Part shown: one piece after another, positions 1 to 64,000 of the stretch | Numbering within the stretch: position 1 is the stretch's first letter | Layout of the letters: each line of letters begins with the position of its first letter | Assembly (NCBI RefSeq): GCF_958295425.1 | Contig: NC_081146.1 | Location: 18,299,458 to 18,363,457, forward strand | Direction: 5' to 3' | Origin: Solea solea | Taxonomy: Eukaryota > Chordata > Actinopteri > Pleuronectiformes > Soleidae | Length of the DNA stretch: 64,000 bases | Program-made: the position numbers and the translations under genes | The notes under the pieces: generated by a model | Databases searched by the model: none | What the model saw: only the letters and a program-made list of their open reading frames with translations | Told to the model about the DNA's origin: nothing

Positions 1-493
1 GACCTGATCCAGAGAAGAAAGTACAAAGCTGAGAAGTTGCATTTGATAAAAACACAGGTTTGGGTTGAGATTTGCTAGAATGAGTAATAAGGAAAAAAAT
101 GAAGCTTCTAGTGGCATTTGTGTCAGTGCATTTGACAAAGTGTGCTGTGTGTGGATCCCGTGTCAGTGTCAAGTAAATTATTGCTGTTGATGCCTTCATT
201 TTTGACATGGCAAAGTTCTGGATGACATATTCCATCCGTAAAAAAAAATGTCAATGAACGTTGTAGTTCAGATATAATCGGATGCTGAAAATTGTCATGT
301 GGACATCATGGCAGTGGAGGATGTAGCTGTTTTATCTCAGCGACTGATCCAAAACTATCAAACCAAAAGCAGAGAGCTAAGTTTAAGAGTGATTACAAGC
401 TGCACAGAGATGAGGAGAGCTGCAAAGTAACCTAATTCTCTGGATGAAGAGAGGATCAGCTGATGATTTAGTTGATTATTATTCAATATTTGT

Positions 494-545
494 GGTTGTT
501 AGCACTGGTGCCTCATAGTAAGAAGGTTTCTGTTTGAAATCCCAG
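494..545 (+). repeat. Truncated SINE-like head
   Basis: The stretch TTAGCACTGGTGCCTCATAG followed by TAAGAAGG...TTTGAAATCCC resembles the tRNA-like head (box A to box B, GTTAGC...GCCTCA...GGTTCGAA) of a composite repeat widespread in fish. A much longer copy of the same family is at 41555-41920 and a tail-only copy at 25000-25170. The copy is decayed and cut off after about 50 bases. Confidence 0.45.
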
Positions 546-2635
546 CTTGACAAGGAAAAACTCTTAAGTTCTTCAAAGTGATTTCAGTGACACCTGCAGA
601 ATGTGACTTCAACCAGTAATGTCCAACTATTCTAAAGCGAAGTTACAATTGTGGTAACTTAAATATTGGTAGTTGTATCATTTGTCCAGACTCATATGGA
701 CCAAAAATGTATCGTATCAACTAAATTCAGGATCTTAATGCCCGTCCAGACGAACCAGACGCCCAGACTTTGAGTTGTCCCACTCTTTTAGCATGTTCTC
801 TTGCATATGTGCTTATTACTGTCATGCCTGGAATTTACAATCTTTGCCTAAATGTTTAAGCTGGAGTGTTAAAGTGCACCTGTGCTTGGCCTTTAGTTAC
901 GATTCCCACACAGAGACTGACTATGTACAGTTAGAGTTTCTAACTGTTTATGTATTGCTGCCCATCACATGATAATAGCTGTATATTTCATGGTGCAGCT
1001 CCCAATTGTGTTCATTTATCGTTCCTTTCATTTCCTATACAAAAGAATCAAAAGACTTATTGAACATTGATATTTAAATTTCTCGTCTGACTCTTTGCGT
1101 ACTCACAGGCCTGAAATCTAAACGGAAACAAAACTTATCTGCACACACTTCTCCATAAAACTTCAGGAATCTAGTTCTTGGTAGTTCATTTATCGCATCT
1201 GTCCACTAGAGAGCAGTGTGGCCTCAGTGTTCGTCAGAGGGTGCCTCGTTCTCCATGCAAAGCCAGTGTGACAGAGTGTGTGGGAAATCCAAATCCACGA
1301 CAGAACCAGTACAAACGGCAACATTAAACGGCAGTGTGGGGGCTTATAAAGTGATCATATAAAACCAGACATAACAGAGATGCTGGAACACTGTATCGCT
1401 GATACCGTTCCAGTGAGTGTTATTTGTTTTGAGAGCAGCAGGTTTAAGAGGTGGAAAACAGAGAGTGTACCTGCCCTGCAGGCCTCCTCAGCAGCCAGGA
1501 CACCGAATACGTCACTTGTGACATTTTACACTCACTCATTTTACTGCCCGGTGTCAAACAATACACTGTGCGTACACTCCCTCACTCACATATGCACATG
1601 TATGAGTACAGTACACACATGGATATTGGCTCAAACACACACACACACGCGCGCACACAGTGTTCAGGCCGGCAGGCAGGCTCCATCAGATAAATATGAG
1701 GCTTGTAATGCAACCACAGAGACGAGGCTGATGGGATCAATAAAGAACGGTGCTGCAGGTCATCGGGAGAACACAGTGAGAGGATAAATATGGACTGGCT
1801 CATCGGAAAACAGAGCAGCGAAATTGACGGGTACACAGGACTATATCTTTGCTCGTGTGTTCGCTTGCCCACCTGACACAGATCAGACTTTTTGGTTGTA
1901 CTTTGTTGCTCTGCATGTTGAACCGCTCCGTCCTCAGTGGCTGCTTGTTCTGGAGTTTGCAGTGTGGGGCTTTACTTGACGGAAAACATAATATCTTTAA
2001 AAGATTATTTCTCCGTCATCAGGCACCTATTGTCTGCCAATGTGTAGGAGTTATATGCTTTTGTGTTTAAAGGAAGTCTTATGTGTTTTAGTGGGGGGGA
2101 AAAAACTGGCCTGGAAAGTGGTTTCAAAGGCTTTTTCACTTCTGCAGTGAGTTCACTTTTAGTTTAATTAGCTGCTTTTAACTTCTGTTTAGCTTCTCTT
2201 CTGTTACATTGTAATATAAAACTGACGTTTTCAGCAATCGGCTGAAAATAATTATTAGACCAGGTGAAAATCAAACCCGTCCTTTGTTGGGAGCAATGAA
2301 GGAAAAGAAAACTGTCACTCATACGGAGGCAGACAAAATTCAATCAACACGTCGCATCTTCGCACACTCATATCAACCTATTAATGTTCTTTGCATAAAT
2401 GGTGATGAGGTGCATGAGGTGCATGACGTTCTGATGTGTGATGTTCTGTTTCGCTTAATTTGGCACCTGCTTTCTAAACCAGGAGAGAATGGCTGAAGTG
2501 TTGTATGGTTCACAGATGACAGTCATGTGGTGGTTGTTGTGTGTGTGTGTGTGTGTGAGTGCGAAAACTGCAGTGCTTGGTTATTCTTGGTAACTCTGTG
2601 TCAAATGATTGTGTTCTATTTTTGGACAATAGGTG

Positions 2636-2903
2636 TCTCTGGCCACTTTATTAGGTACACATGGCAAGTACAGTGTGTTGTGTTTTCAGAGATGGTCTTC
2701 GGCACAGCTTGCTTGTAACAGCACGGTTTATTTTTGAGTTCCTGTTACCTTTCTATCATCCTGAAGCAGTGACTCGTCAGTGAAATGACCTCTCTTCCTG
2801 AATCTGATGCTCAGCTTGAAGTTTAACAGGTCATTTTGAACATGGAACACACTAAAATGCATTGAGTTGGACAGCTTTACTTAAAAAAAGTGGCCAGTGA
2901 GTG
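2636..2903 (-). mobile_element. Non-autonomous Tc1/mariner-like relic with inverted ends
   Basis: The left end TCTGGCCACTTTATTAGGTA and the right end AAAAAAAGTGGCCAGTGAGT are imperfect inverted repeats, matching the CACTGGCCACTTTATTAGGTACACC termini of an abundant fish DNA transposon. The interior (CTGATGCTCAGCTTGAAGTT, AAATGCATTGAGTTG) matches the minus-strand sequence of that family but most of the transposase is deleted. A second, differently deleted copy is at 41085-41221. Confidence 0.65.
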
Positions 2904-3514
2904 CATGTTGATGGTTATGTGCTGTCTTAATGTAACTTCCAGACCTCTTCCATGTCTAATTCACATCAAGATATGATCTTTGGTAATTATGTTTATTGGA
3001 ACTAACTGCCTTATCCGACGTGTTAATGGTTAAGATATGAGGCGTCATGAAATCTGATCAAATGTGTTGCTGACTCAGCTCGGTTGAAGTGTAGGCTTCC
3101 ATCCATGTGCAGCTCAAGGCGGTGCTCATATATCACTCAGCTGGACTGCTCTGCTCTGCTCGCTATAGTTACTCTCAACCTGCTGGTAGATCCCGTGTGA
3201 CTGGGTGTCGCTCACACGATGAAGCGGTCATTTTAAGTTTAAGTTTCCTCCAGCTTTATGTCACCTAGAGTCATCTTGAATGCTCATTTTGTTTATGTTA
3301 TTTACCTCATTTGTCATCACTGCACCAGATCTGCACCATCACCTATGATATCCTACACATTATTCACGTTAAGTATTATTTATGCCATACAACTCTTTGT
3401 TGTTCTCAGTTGTCAATATTTTATTGTCTTTTAGTCTGTTTTTCCTCATCCCTTGTGTTCAGAATGCACTGAGCTGTGCGCACCTTTTTGTTTTTGTTTT
3501 CCTTCATCTTATAG

Positions 3515-63832
<60,318 letters not shown>

Positions 63833-64000
63833 GTAACTAATTCTCTGTCCACCTCTGGGTAGATAGACTGTTTTCACTAAAGCTATTTTGAACAATGGGA
63901 GAATTATGTTGAAGGACGTGTTTGATCTGATGTGCAAATTCATATGGATTTGATTGCCTACATGAATTAGGGGGCAGTGTGTTTAGTAAACCAATGTTTC
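63833..64000. other. Start of the next rims2 intron
   Basis: 168 bases after the last visible exon. No further exon before the window ends. Confidence 0.8.

Larger units (their letters stand above)
1..3514. other. Intron before the first visible rims2 exon
   Basis: No coding exon is recognised. The exon encoding the RIM N-terminus (MSAP...EEERKIILAVMDRQ in mammals) was looked for and is not here, so it must lie upstream. The stretch holds a SINE-like head near 494-545, CA/GT repeats at 1635-1660 and 2537-2558, and a transposon relic at 2636-2903. Short open frames are not supported by splice sites or similarity. Confidence 0.75.

Noticed and set aside
1380..1787. 135-codon plus-strand open frame
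   Set aside because: Contains CA-repeat translation (THTHTRAH), no similarity to known proteins, and no splice support.
1..3514. Search for the first RIM coding exon (EEERKIILAVMDRQ-type sequence)
   Set aside because: Not found on the plus strand; the exon must lie upstream of the window.

Overview
This window comes from a vertebrate nuclear genome, almost certainly a teleost fish. Exons are small and separated by kilobase-scale introns with GT-AG boundaries. The introns are full of CA/GT, GA/CT and AT microsatellites and of interspersed repeats that look like fish families: L2/CR1-like and RTE-like LINE 3' ends, a Tc1-like transposase relic, short inverted-repeat elements and SINE-like composites. 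Nothing bacterial, viral or CRISPR-like is visible.

One protein-coding gene explains all of the recognisable coding sequence. It is rims2 (RIM2, regulating synaptic membrane exocytosis 2), read left to right on the + strand. Its first coding exon lies before base 1 and its 3' part (the linker after C2A, and C2B) lies beyond base 64000. I assign about 19 coding exons: two optional exons between the Rab3-binding helix and the zinc finger (3515-3547, 4358-4450); two exons for the zinc finger and the SGAWFY box (7539-7749, 18812-19104); a large serine/proline-rich linker exon (44536-45485); two alternatives for the segment before the PDZ domain (50975-51042 or 51270-51481); the PDZ domain (52724-55453); a short linker (56082-56476); an optional 16-residue cassette (57463-57510); C2A (59304-60282); an optional 7-residue microexon (60544-60564); and two post-C2A linker exons (61672-61740, 63694-63832). 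All junction phases agree. RIMS2 is preferred over RIMS1 from the residues of the PDZ, C2A and post-C2A parts. The a or b teleost paralogue cannot be decided here.

The gene appears to be a set of nested transcription units. A second start exon at 23842-23963, in the 25-kb intron after the zinc finger, has its own ATG, an upstream in-frame stop and a donor in the right phase for the linker exon. It would give a RIM2-beta-like protein without the Rab3/Munc13-binding zinc-finger region. A CpG-rich block at about 13230-13852, ending in a Kozak-perfect ATG just before a splice donor, may be another internal promoter.

Region by region: 1-7.5 kb, intron 1 and the optional N-terminal exons; 7.5-19.1 kb, zinc finger, interrupted by an intron with a roughly 360-bp AT tract and the CpG-rich block; 19.1-44.5 kb, long intron with the beta promoter and many repeats; 44.5-45.5 kb, linker exon; 45.5-55.5 kb, alternative exons and PDZ; 56-60.3 kb, linker and C2A; 60.3-64 kb, post-C2A linker. 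The most interesting signals are the frame-enforced mutually exclusive exon pair with a possible poison exon beside it, the two internal promoters, and a LINE remnant that runs almost into the PDZ exon acceptor.
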